Under the pieces are notes generated by a model. The model did not search any database, was not told where the DNA came from, and saw only the letters and a list, made by a program, of their open reading frames with translations. Made by a program: the position numbers and the translations under genes. 64,000 nt of DNA from the NCBI RefSeq assembly GCF_051027545.1, contig NZ_CP194902.1, positions 1,054,001 to 1,118,000 of the forward strand. Direction: 5' to 3'. The stretch comes from Methylocaldum sp002005105. GTDB taxonomy: Bacteria; Pseudomonadota; Gammaproteobacteria; Methylococcales; Methylococcaceae. Positions 8,862 to 16,700 of this stretch are shown here, in pieces (within the stretch, counting starts at the first letter, position 1; every line of letters begins with the position of its first letter).

Positions 8862-9502
8862 AGGACTACGCGCTGGCGGAGCACCTTTATCTTCATCCGA
8901 CGCCAGGCGGCGCCTACCATGCGGTCACGACCAAGGCGCACACCCCAGCCAAACAGCTCATCAGAAACTTGCTGCAGATGGAGTCCAGCCCAGCGCTCAC
9001 CCTGGCCGGCCTGAAAGACTGGTCGGCTATCGAGGACGCCGAAAGGGCCTATGCCATGCTGCACCATGCACAAGAAGCGAAATGGCTGCAAGGGTTGAAG
9101 GCGCCGCTGAAATGCCCGAATCAGCCTCTTTCCGAAATCCTGCCCGAACTGCTGAGCCAGCTCAGCAGCCAAGCCAAGGTTCTGTTGGCCGACAGCCAAG
9201 GGTTCTATCTTGCGACCCACGGTTTTCCCCACGAAGTCGCCGAGGAGCTGTCGGCGCTCAGCGCCGATTTGGCCAATCTGCATGAGCGTCGCTCGGGTCT
9301 CTTGCTCAACAACCTGGGGCTCAATTCGAGCGCCTGGTCCGTAGTGGACTCGGCGGGCAACAGCAAAGTGGGATTTTGGCCGCTATACCTGGGGAAAGAG
9401 CGATTCGTGCTGGTCGCCGCGGGAATGCCGAGGTTCAACCAGCCGGATTTCGTTACCCTGGTCTGGATATTGAGCCGCCGCTATGCCGGCGTCGGCAGCT
9501 GA
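8858..9502 (+). CDS. Roadblock/LC7-like protein with N-terminal extension
   Basis: 214 residues, translationally coupled to the GTPase gene through an ATGA overlap. The C-terminal half (about 88-205) has the alternating pattern of a roadblock/longin fold, with KVLLADSQGFYLATHG, ELSALSADL, KVGFWPLYLG and RFVLVAAG segments. The N-terminal part is helical and includes an ALTLAGLKDW helix-like stretch of unknown role. Roadblock proteins serve as GTPase-activating or scaffolding partners of small GTPases. No signal peptide or membrane helix is seen. The fold assignment is inference; sequence identity to known families is low by eye. Confidence 0.5.
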   Translation: MKDYALAEHLYLHPTPGGAYHAVTTKAHTPAKQLIRNLLQMESSPALTLAGLKDWSAIEDAERAYAMLHHAQEAKWLQGLKAPLKCPNQPLSEILPELLSQLSSQAKVLLADSQGFYLATHGFPHEVAEELSALSADLANLHERRSGLLLNNLGLNSSAWSVVDSAGNSKVGFWPLYLGKERFVLVAAGMPRFNQPDFVTLVWILSRRYAGVGS

Positions 9503-9560
9503 TGCAAATAAATCAAGAACGAATTTTCCCGAATCATCCGAGTGCGAGCGAGGTTCAGTT

Positions 9561-9923
9561 ATGCGTGCAGAAATGTTGACTTCCATTTTGAGTGAGTTGA
9601 ACGGCACATCGGCCGACATCGAAGCTTCCGGCGTCATTTCGACGGACGGCTTGATGATGGCGGCCGTATTGCCTCAAAACCTGGACGAGGATCGGGTGGG
9701 CGCCATGAGCGCCGCCATGCTGTCCCTGGGCGACAGGACCGCCCAGGAACTGTCGCGGGGTACGCTCGAGCAGGTGCTCATCAAAGGCGACAGGGGATAC
9801 GTGCTGATGACTTATGCCGGCAAGGAAGCGGTGCTGACCGTGATGGCCAAGCCCAATGCCAAGTTGGGTCTGATCTTTCTGGACGTAAAACGGGCGGCCG
9901 AAAGCATAGCCGGCCTGATTTGA
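9561..9923 (+). CDS. Roadblock/LC7 domain protein
   Basis: 120 residues when started at the ATG at 9561; the upstream open frame lacks coding character. The whole protein is one roadblock domain: an N-terminal helix (LTSILSELNG), ASGVISTDGLMMAAVLP, the long AMSAAMLSLGDRTAQEL helix, GYVLMTYAG and LTVMAKPNAKLG. This is the MglB/CvnB type that pairs with Ras-like GTPases. It follows the GTPase gene after one intervening gene. Members of this family commonly dimerise; here it could pair with the preceding roadblock-like protein. Confidence 0.85.
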   Translation: MRAEMLTSILSELNGTSADIEASGVISTDGLMMAAVLPQNLDEDRVGAMSAAMLSLGDRTAQELSRGTLEQVLIKGDRGYVLMTYAGKEAVLTVMAKPNAKLGLIFLDVKRAAESIAGLI

Positions 9924-9963
9924 CCGGCGCACAGCCCGACCACCGTAGTTCCAAGAGGCCGCC

Positions 9964-10437
9964 ATGCAAGACATGAAGCCCGAAGATATCGTCGGGGCCT
10001 ACCGAGAACATACGCTCGTCCATTTCGACGGGACTCGCCGGAAAGTGCTGGTAACCGACATCGAGTCGCCCTATCCGGACGGACGCTTGATCGTTTCTCG
10101 CACCGATCCGGCCGGCATCATCACCCATGTCAACCAATCCTTCGTCGACATGTCGGGATATTCCAAGGAAGAACTGATCGGCGCGCCACACTACATTCTG
10201 CGGCATCCCGATATGCCGCCGGCAGCTTTCCGGGATCTTTGGGAAACCTTGCGGCGCGGCGAAAAATGGCAGGGCTATGTCAAGAATTTGCGCAAGGACG
10301 GCGGTTTCTACTGGGTCAAGGCCACGGTTATCCCGAACATTCGAAACGCCCAGGTCATCGGCTATACCTCGGTCCGGCGCAAGCCGTCCCGACAGAAAGT
10401 CGCCGAATGCATGAAACTCTATCCCACCTTGTTTTGA
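9964..10437 (+). CDS. PAS domain protein, Aer-type
   Basis: 157 residues, essentially one PAS domain. The DPAGIITHVNQSFVDMSGY, RHPDMPPAAFRDLW, GEKWQGYVKN and FYWVKA segments are characteristic of the FAD-binding PAS domain of Aer-like redox and energy taxis receptors. There is no membrane segment, HAMP or methyl-accepting domain, so it is a free-standing soluble sensor module that would have to signal through a partner. It lies 40 bp after the roadblock gene and just before the PhnD-like gene. FAD binding is inferred from similarity. Confidence 0.85.
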   Translation: MQDMKPEDIVGAYREHTLVHFDGTRRKVLVTDIESPYPDGRLIVSRTDPAGIITHVNQSFVDMSGYSKEELIGAPHYILRHPDMPPAAFRDLWETLRRGEKWQGYVKNLRKDGGFYWVKATVIPNIRNAQVIGYTSVRRKPSRQKVAECMKLYPTLF

Positions 10438-10464
10438 GCGTCTCGACTCCGCGAGGACTATGCC

Positions 10465-11211
10465 ATGCCCCACGTTTTCACCGTAAGCCCGGATTTTACG
10501 CCCGAGCACCTGTCCGGCTGGTTCATTTTCAATACTTGGTTGCAAAAGGCCTTGGGCGAGGCATTTCATTTGCAATTGTATGACGACTTCCACAGTCAGC
10601 GGGACGCCATCAAGTCCGACCGAATCGATCTGATCTACGCCAACCCTTACGATGCCGCCATGCTGGTGCGGGAAAAAGGCTTCAAACCCTTGGTCAAGCC
10701 GGAAGGCAAGGCGGACGAGGCGGTTATCGCGGTGAGTACCGAACGCCCTTACCTTCAGGTCGAAGATTTGCCCGGCTCGATCAAGCTGGCGACCACCGAA
10801 GACCCCGATGTCCACATGATGGGCATGATCATGCTGGAGCCGGCCGACCTCGATGCCGCATCGGTCGAACTAAAAGTCTGCGACTCCTATGTGCTGGTCG
10901 CCAAGGAATTGCTCAAAGGCTACTGCGATGCAGGCGTTTTTCTCGCCGAGGCGTTCAACGATCTCTCTTCGGTCATACGCAAGCAACTGCGGGCATTGGT
11001 CAACAGCCAGATCCAGGTGGTCCATCACGCGCTGATGATAAGCCCTAGGCTCGCGGATCACCGAGACCGCCTGCTCGGCGCGCTGCTGGCCATGTCCGAA
11101 AACGACAAGGGCAAGAGTGCTCTCGCAGCGCTGAAGATCCCCCGCTGGGAACGGGTCGACGACGAAGAGATGGAATTCATGATCGATCTCATGGACACCT
11201 TTGTGACCTGA
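10465..11211 (+). CDS. Cytoplasmic PhnD-like substrate-binding-fold protein
   Basis: 248 residues with the fold pattern of PhnD-type ABC transporter binding proteins: DLIYANPYDAAMLVREKGF, LPGSIKLATTEDPDVHMMG, CDAGVFLAEAFNDL and an LGALLAM segment. Such proteins bind phosphonates, phosphite or related ligands in the periplasm. Here the N-terminus (MPHVFTVSPDFTPEHLSGW) has no signal peptide or lipobox, and no ABC permease or ATPase is nearby. That suggests a cytoplasmic ligand-sensing module within the GTPase block. It is the last gene of the block, followed by a 210-bp gap before yqgE in which I see no gene. Confidence 0.65.
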   Translation: MPHVFTVSPDFTPEHLSGWFIFNTWLQKALGEAFHLQLYDDFHSQRDAIKSDRIDLIYANPYDAAMLVREKGFKPLVKPEGKADEAVIAVSTERPYLQVEDLPGSIKLATTEDPDVHMMGMIMLEPADLDAASVELKVCDSYVLVAKELLKGYCDAGVFLAEAFNDLSSVIRKQLRALVNSQIQVVHHALMISPRLADHRDRLLGALLAMSENDKGKSALAALKIPRWERVDDEEMEFMIDLMDTFVT

Positions 11212-11421
11212 GCACGAGATCACCCGATCAAAATACCGGGAGCCTCTGCGCTCGACTGCGAAGCTTTTCGCACATCGCCGCTGTTCCCGTATCCACCAAG
11301 CTGACGATCCTCGCTTCACGCATAGGATTATGCTCCGCGCTTTGAGCGCGATTGGAGTACCACAAGAAATTTCAGCCTTTCCGTGAACTGACTTGCAGCC
11401 TCGTCGGTCTACCCCGATACT

Positions 11422-11994
11422 ATGACCATGATTGAAGCGATCGCGAACCTCACCAACAACTTTCTGATCGCCATGCCCGGGATGACGGACCCCTTTTTCG
11501 CCCGCACCGTCACTTATCTGTGCCAACACAGTCCGGAAGGCGCATTGGGTATCATTATCAATCGCCCGTCCGAGCTGACCTTGGGCGATGTGATGCAGCA
11601 AATGGAGATCGATATCCAGGAATCCGCCATAGGCCAAATTCCCGTTTACTTCGGCGGGCCGGTGCAGGCCGAACGCGGCTTCGTCCTTCACGAGCCGGGC
11701 GGTAACTGGAATTCCACCCTGAAGGTATCGGACTCCATTTCCCTCACCACCTCCCGCGACATCTTGGAAGCCATGAGCATTGGCAAGGGACCCCAAAAGG
11801 TCCTGGTGGCGCTGGGATACGCCGGCTGGGGAAAGGGACAGCTGGAACGGGAAATCGTCGAGAACTCCTGGCTGAGTGCGCCCGCCGACGACGCCATTCT
11901 GTTCGATTATGCGCCGGCCCATCGCTGGAAGGCCGCCGCCGAACTGATGGGCGTGGATATTTCACTTCTGTCCTCTCAAGCGGGGCACGGCTAA
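11422..11994 (+). CDS. yqgE: YqgE/AlgH family protein
   Basis: 190 residues with the family's hallmark segments: NNFLIAMPGMTDPFF, GIIINRP, FGGPVQ.ERGFVLH and ALGYAGWGKGQLE.E. The exact role is unsettled; the gene was named AlgH for an effect on alginate in Pseudomonas. It is followed 3 bp later by ruvX, the invariant partner of yqgE in gammaproteobacteria. Two in-frame ATGs (11422 and 11428) could serve as the start. Confidence 0.93.
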   Translation: MTMIEAIANLTNNFLIAMPGMTDPFFARTVTYLCQHSPEGALGIIINRPSELTLGDVMQQMEIDIQESAIGQIPVYFGGPVQAERGFVLHEPGGNWNSTLKVSDSISLTTSRDILEAMSIGKGPQKVLVALGYAGWGKGQLEREIVENSWLSAPADDAILFDYAPAHRWKAAAELMGVDISLLSSQAGHG

Positions 11995-11997
11995 TTC

Positions 11998-12471
11998 ATG
12001 GATTTCGTCGATCCAGTGCGGCACGAGACCAACGAGCCCACTTATCTCGGCTTTGATTTCGGAGAAAAAAACATCGGCGTGGCCGTCGGACAGCGGGTAA
12101 CCGGTACCGCGACAGCTCTTGAAACGATACGCGTAACCAGCCGCAAGGCCCTGTGGGACGCCATATCCCGCCTGGTTCAGACATGGCGGCCGTCGGCGTT
12201 CGTGGTCGGCTTCCCTTATAACCCGGAAGGTGAAGAAAACCCTATCATCGAGCCCATTTTGCGCTTCTGCCGTCAATTGGAAAGCCGTTATCACCTGCCG
12301 GTCCACACGATGGACGAAACCTTGTCGACCAGCGAATCCCGCGAGATTTTTTATCGCAGGCGCTCCAAACGGTCGACGCATTTCGCCGATGTCAAAGACG
12401 AACTCGCCGCCCAATTGATTCTGCAAACCTGGTTGGCCCATACGAAGGAAAAGGATGTCGGGAATGTTTGA
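11998..12471 (+). CDS. ruvX: RuvX/YqgF, pre-16S rRNA nuclease and Holliday-junction resolvase-like protein
   Basis: 157 residues with an RNase H-like fold: YLGFDFGEKNIGVAVG at the N-terminus, FVVGFPYN in the middle and a TMDETLSTSES segment, each carrying the conserved acidic residues. E. coli YqgF matures the 5' end of 16S rRNA, and a recombination role has also been proposed. It lies between yqgE and pyrR, overlapping pyrR by 17 bp. The N-terminal dozen residues before the fold are slightly longer than usual. Confidence 0.93.
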   Translation: MDFVDPVRHETNEPTYLGFDFGEKNIGVAVGQRVTGTATALETIRVTSRKALWDAISRLVQTWRPSAFVVGFPYNPEGEENPIIEPILRFCRQLESRYHLPVHTMDETLSTSESREIFYRRRSKRSTHFADVKDELAAQLILQTWLAHTKEKDVGNV

Positions 12472-12982
12472 TACGGCATTGCGGGTGGACCTGTTGCTCG
12501 ACCGGCTGGAAGCTTCTTTGCGCGAAGAAATGGCGCGGCGCGAGTTTTCCGACCCGGCCATGATCGGCATTCACACCGGCGGAGCCTGGATCGCCGACCG
12601 CTTACATGCCCGACTCGGTCTGGCCGAGCCTTTGGGACTCTTGAACATCTCGTTTTACCGGGACGATTTTTCACAGACCGGTATTCACCCTCAAGTCAAA
12701 CCAAGCGTGCTGCCGTTTCGCGTCGAAGGCCGGAACATATTGCTGATCGACGACGTGTTCTATACCGGACGGACTGTTCGTGCCGCGCTGAACGAGATCT
12801 TCGATTACGGACGCCCTGCCCAGGTTTTGCTGGGCGTGCTGATCGAGCGAAACGGGCGGCAGATTCCGATTCGCCCCGATTGCATAGGGCACAAAATTAC
12901 GCTTGCCGCCGATCAGCGCATTACCCTCAGCGGGCCGAGCCCGCTCGAACTTCGCATCCATTCGGTTTCTCCGCAATCATGA
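12455..12982 (+). CDS. pyrR: PyrR bifunctional regulator / uracil phosphoribosyltransferase
   Basis: 175 residues (or 172 from the ATG at 12464). The PRPP-binding loop ILLIDDVFYTGRTVRAAL is clear near residue 95, as is IGIHTGGAWIADRL near the N-terminus. In Gram-positives PyrR binds pyr mRNA to attenuate transcription and also makes UMP from uracil. In Pseudomonas-type operons it precedes pyrB-pyrC', as here. It overlaps ruvX at its 5' end and pyrB by ATGA at its 3' end. I did not find an attenuator hairpin, because the upstream region is coding. Confidence 0.93.
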   Translation: MSGMFDTALRVDLLLDRLEASLREEMARREFSDPAMIGIHTGGAWIADRLHARLGLAEPLGLLNISFYRDDFSQTGIHPQVKPSVLPFRVEGRNILLIDDVFYTGRTVRAALNEIFDYGRPAQVLLGVLIERNGRQIPIRPDCIGHKITLAADQRITLSGPSPLELRIHSVSPQS

Positions 12983-13974
12983 ATCCGATTCAGGCCGACA
13001 ATCTTCAATTAGATTCCAGCGGACGATTGAAACACTTTCTGACCGTCGAGGGCTTGAGCCGAGACTTGCTGGTCAAGATCATGGACACGGCGGAATCGTT
13101 CGCCAGCGTCACCGAGCAGACCGTCAAGAAAGTGCCGCTGCTGCGCGGCAAGACCGTGGTCAACCTGTTTTTCGAGAACAGCACGCGCACGCGCACCACC
13201 TTCGAATTGGCCGCGAAGCGGCTGTCCGCCGACGTAATCAATCTGAACATCGCCACTTCCGCCACATCCAAGGGGGAAAGCCTGCTGGATACCATCCGCA
13301 ATCTGGAAGCGATGCACGTCGACATGTTCGTCGTCCGGCACGCGGAAAGCGGCGCGGCCCACTTCATCGCCCGCCACGTGGCACCCCATATCAGCGTCAT
13401 CAACGGCGGAGACGGACGGCATGCCCACCCGACCCAAGCGATGCTGGACGTGTTCACTATCCGCAAATACAAGGGCGATTTCTCGAATCTGAAAGTAGCG
13501 ATCGTCGGCGATATCCTTCATTCCCGCGTAGCCCGGTCCGAGATTCATGCCCTGAACACCCTGGGTGCCGCCGAAGTGCGCGTGATTGGTCCCAAAACGC
13601 TGCTGCCGGCTGCGGTCGAGACCTTGGGCGTCACCACATTCCATGATCTGGAGGAAGGCCTGGAAAACGTTGATGTCGTGATCATGCTGCGCCTGCAAAA
13701 GGAGCGCATGAGCGGGGCCTTCATTCCGACCGAGCACGAATACTTCGCCTGCTTCGGGCTGACCGAAAAACGCCTGGCGCGCGCCAAACCGGATGTCATC
13801 GTGATGCATCCGGGGCCCATCAATCGAGGCGTTGAAATCGATTCCCAAGTCGCCGATGGTCCCCACTCCGTCATACTTCAGCAGGTCGACCACGGGATCG
13901 CCGTTCGCATGGCGATTCTGTCCATGGCGATGCGCCCCGATCTCGAAAGTTCGCCTGGAGACCGAATAGCATGA
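12979..13974 (+). CDS. pyrB: Aspartate carbamoyltransferase catalytic subunit
   Basis: 331 residues starting at the ATG overlapping the pyrR stop; an earlier in-frame start would run through pyrR. It condenses carbamoyl phosphate with aspartate, the first committed step of pyrimidine synthesis. FFENSTRTRTTFELA is the carbamoyl-phosphate-binding motif, with GGDGRHAHPTQAM and VMHPGPINRG also conserved. No pyrI is present. The arrangement pyrR-pyrB-pyrC' matches class A aspartate transcarbamoylases, in which PyrB needs an inactive PyrC partner. It overlaps pyrC' by 4 bp. Confidence 0.96.
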   Translation: MNPIQADNLQLDSSGRLKHFLTVEGLSRDLLVKIMDTAESFASVTEQTVKKVPLLRGKTVVNLFFENSTRTRTTFELAAKRLSADVINLNIATSATSKGESLLDTIRNLEAMHVDMFVVRHAESGAAHFIARHVAPHISVINGGDGRHAHPTQAMLDVFTIRKYKGDFSNLKVAIVGDILHSRVARSEIHALNTLGAAEVRVIGPKTLLPAAVETLGVTTFHDLEEGLENVDVVIMLRLQKERMSGAFIPTEHEYFACFGLTEKRLARAKPDVIVMHPGPINRGVEIDSQVADGPHSVILQQVDHGIAVRMAILSMAMRPDLESSPGDRIA

Positions 13975-15251
13975 CCGAACGCATCGCCATCCGCGGTGGC
14001 CATGTCGTCGATCCGTCGAACGGCATCGAAGAAACGCTCGATCTCTACTTGGCCGAGGGACGTGTGGTGTCGCTCGGGACCGCGCCGGACGGTTACATGG
14101 CGGATCGAACGATTTCAGCGGAAGGGCAGATCGTATGTCCCGGTTTTATAGATCTTTGCGCGCGTTTGCGCGAGCCTGGTTACGAGCACAAGGCGGCGAT
14201 CGCCAGCGAAAGCGAGGCCGCTAGCGCGAGCGGGATTACCACGCTCTGCTGTCCGCCCGATACCGATCCGGTCATCGATACACCCGCCGTGGTCAACCTG
14301 ATCCGGGAAAGGGCGCAACAGATCGGTAAGATAAGGGTACTACCCATAGGCGCTTTGACGCGCGGCCTTAAAGGTAGGGATTTGAGCGAAATGAGTGCGT
14401 TGAAGCGCGCCGGCTGTGTTGCGCTCAGCAATGCCCACGCGCCGATGGCGAATACGCTGGTGCTGCGCCGGGCGCTCGAATATGCCGCGAGTCACGACCT
14501 TCTGGTCGTCATCCGTCCGGAAGACCCATGGCTTGCCGACCAAGGCTGTGTCCACGAAGGGCCGACCGCGACTCGATTGGGTTTGCCAGGGATTCCGGAC
14601 GCGGCTGAGACCGTAGCCATTGCCCAAGTCCTGGCGCTGGTCGAGCACACCGAGGCACGGGTTCATTTCGCGCAGTTGAGCTGCGCGCGGGCCGCCCGGA
14701 TGATTGCCAGAGCACGGGAAAAAGGCGCGCCGGTCAGCGCCGACGTAGCGGCTCATCAGTTGCATATGACCGAAACGGACATCGACGGATTCAACGCCAT
14801 GTGCCACGTTAGACCCCCGCTACGAAGCGTGCCCGATAGGGATGCTCTGCGCGAGGCGCTCAGGAACGGCGTGATAACGGCGATTTGTTCGGACCACCAA
14901 CCCCACGAGCCGGACGCCAAGCTGGACGTCTTTCCGTCCACCGAGCCCGGCATGGCTTCGCTGGAAATGCTGCTTCCTCTGACGCTGAAGCTGGTCGACG
15001 AGGACGTCCTTTCCCTAAGTCAGGCGATCGCCCTCCTCACACAAGGCCCGGCCGCCGTCATGGGCACGGAGACGGGCACCCTCAGCGTCGGCTCGCCGGC
15101 TGATATCTGCATCTTCGACCCCGAGTGCACCTGGACGGTTGATAGCTCGACTTGGCGAAGCACCGGCCGGAACACTCCCTACTGGGGGCAAACCGTCAAG
15201 GGCCGGGTGACTCGTACGTTTGTGGATGGCCGGGCGGTTTTCGAGCTCTAG
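13971..15251 (+). CDS. pyrC': Dihydroorotase-like PyrC', catalytically inactive
   Basis: 426 residues of the amidohydrolase/dihydroorotase family, with PGFIDLCARLREPG at residues 57-70 and SDHQPHEPDAK near 305. Active type I dihydroorotases have DxHxHxR where this protein has DLCARLR, so both metal-binding His residues are replaced (Cys63, Arg65). It therefore should not hydrolyse dihydroorotate. In Pseudomonas, PyrC' of this kind is needed to assemble the PyrB/PyrC' dodecamer. A separate active dihydroorotase must exist elsewhere. ATGA coupling to pyrB supports co-assembly. Confidence 0.92.
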   Translation: MTERIAIRGGHVVDPSNGIEETLDLYLAEGRVVSLGTAPDGYMADRTISAEGQIVCPGFIDLCARLREPGYEHKAAIASESEAASASGITTLCCPPDTDPVIDTPAVVNLIRERAQQIGKIRVLPIGALTRGLKGRDLSEMSALKRAGCVALSNAHAPMANTLVLRRALEYAASHDLLVVIRPEDPWLADQGCVHEGPTATRLGLPGIPDAAETVAIAQVLALVEHTEARVHFAQLSCARAARMIARAREKGAPVSADVAAHQLHMTETDIDGFNAMCHVRPPLRSVPDRDALREALRNGVITAICSDHQPHEPDAKLDVFPSTEPGMASLEMLLPLTLKLVDEDVLSLSQAIALLTQGPAAVMGTETGTLSVGSPADICIFDPECTWTVDSSTWRSTGRNTPYWGQTVKGRVTRTFVDGRAVFEL

Positions 15252-15282
15252 CCAAACCGCCGATAAGGCAGCGACCGAAACC

Positions 15283-15792
15283 CTATTTCACCACACCGCA
15301 TGCAATACGGGCTCCGCCCGGCTTATCGGCATAGTTGTCGTCTTCCGCATGAATCATCAATGAACGTCCCTTGAGATCGGCTACGCGCAAACGCTTGGCG
15401 GTGACCGCTTCCTGAGCCGTACCGTCGGAGGCCACATTCAAAACCGGCAGATCTCCGGCGTGACCGTCGCCGACGGGGCCCGCATGCTTTCCGGTTTTCT
15501 TCGGATCGAAGTGATTGCCTGCCGCCAATCCCGCCACGGGTTTTCCGTCTTTTTCTTTGGCGCCGCAGTCGGGGAACTCATGAACATGAAAGCCGTGCGG
15601 CCCGGGCGGCAGACCTCTGAGATCCGGGGTCAGCTTCAATCCAGCGGCCGTATCCGCGGCGACGACGGAACCGATGGACTCCGCAATTCCGGTTTCGTCG
15701 ATCTTGTTCATCTCCACTCTGATCTCTTCGGCATAAACCGCGGATCCGAAGATGATCGCCGCGCCTGCGGCCATCAATCCAAATTTGTTCAT
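15283..15792 (-). CDS. sodC: Periplasmic Cu/Zn superoxide dismutase
   Basis: 169 residues beginning MNKFGLMAAGAAIIFG, a signal peptide ending at SAVYA-EE. Copper and zinc ligands are visible: GFHVHEFPDC, AGNHFDP, KHAGP, GHAGDLP and MIHAEDDN. It converts periplasmic superoxide to peroxide and oxygen. Two adjacent ATGs follow a strong GGGAGG; the second is chosen because it leaves a normal 5-base gap, while the first leaves only 2. A longer open frame upstream has no coding character. It is transcribed convergently toward pyrC' and divergently from the ArsS-like gene. Confidence 0.93.
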   Translation of the reverse strand: MNKFGLMAAGAAIIFGSAVYAEEIRVEMNKIDETGIAESIGSVVAADTAAGLKLTPDLRGLPPGPHGFHVHEFPDCGAKEKDGKPVAGLAAGNHFDPKKTGKHAGPVGDGHAGDLPVLNVASDGTAQEAVTAKRLRVADLKGRSLMIHAEDDNYADKPGGARIACGVVK

Positions 15793-15988
15793 CATAACCT
15801 CCCGTATCGTTGTTAAATTTTGCTGTCCAACCGATTTTAAGCCTAAGACAATCCCTGTCGTAAGTCCGTTAAACGAATTTGACATAATCCGAAGCGATGC
15901 TTATCGGCCTTTGCAAAACCTGGATAGGAAGCGTTACTCTCCATAAGGGTCGATGGGTATAAGCTGATGGCAGAACGTACTTCGAACC

Positions 15989-16642
15989 ATGCGTGATCCT
16001 TTAGCTTTGCTGCCCGGCACCGATTTCCCCCGTATCACGCGGAAACGGCTGGAGACTCTTCAGGTCAATCTGGGCTATCGCTGCAATCTGAGGATTTTGG
16101 AGGAACCGGGGTATGAAGATCTGGCTAGGTTCCTTGCGGAACATCGCGTCGAGATCGTTGCCTCTCTGCCGTGTTATCTTGAGCAGGACGTGGACGCTCA
16201 GCGCGGCAAGGGGGTATTCGATAGGAGTCTTAGGGCTTTACACCAGCTGAATCGCTTCGGCTACGGCGGCTTCGATTCGGGCCTGATTCTAAATCTGGTC
16301 TACAATCCACAGGGGGCGGCGCTGCTGCCGCCGCAAATTGAATTGGAAAACGCCTATGAGCGCGAGCTGGAAAGCCGCTACGGGATCGTTTTCAACCGAT
16401 TGTACACCCTTGCCAATATGCCGATCCGGCGTTTCGGCAGCACCCCCATCAGTCAGGGGAGGTTCGACGAATACATGACTTTGTTGAGGAACAGCCACAA
16501 TTCGAAAAATCCGGAAGACGTAATGTGCCGCAGCTTGATCAGCGTAGACTGGCAAGGTCATGTATACGACCGCGATTTCAACCAGATGCTCGATTTGCCA
16601 CTGGGCGCCGGCAGCAGTTGCGGCGGGGCGCTGCGATCTTGA
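15989..16642 (+). CDS. ArsS-like radical SAM protein with two internal deletions, probably decayed
   Basis: 217 residues, against roughly 320-350 for ArsS (arsenosugar biosynthesis, radical SAM with C-terminal DUF3641). The N-terminus runs TLQVNLGYRCN and then jumps at residues 31-34 directly into NLRILEEPGYEDL, which in full-length relatives follows a second RCN about 75 residues later. The lost piece holds the CxxxCxxC cluster that binds the radical-SAM 4Fe-4S. The rest follows the family (EIVASLPCYLEQDVD, GIVFNRLYTLANMPI, VMCRSLISVDWQG) until DLPLG, which is fused to AGSSCGGAL, losing a second Cys-rich stretch. The frame is intact throughout. It is very unlikely to be an active radical SAM enzyme and is best viewed as a remnant. 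Confidence 0.75.
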   Translation: MRDPLALLPGTDFPRITRKRLETLQVNLGYRCNLRILEEPGYEDLARFLAEHRVEIVASLPCYLEQDVDAQRGKGVFDRSLRALHQLNRFGYGGFDSGLILNLVYNPQGAALLPPQIELENAYERELESRYGIVFNRLYTLANMPIRRFGSTPISQGRFDEYMTLLRNSHNSKNPEDVMCRSLISVDWQGHVYDRDFNQMLDLPLGAGSSCGGALRS

Positions 16643-16700
16643 GCGCACGCCTTCGTCTTTCTTTTCGTAAGAGCTCCTTTTCTTAATCTGTCCGCTTCCC

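Noticed and set aside
9781..10815. A 344-codon minus-strand frame opposite the roadblock, PAS and PhnD-like genes
   Set aside because: The plus-strand genes have clear domain matches; the antisense product has none.
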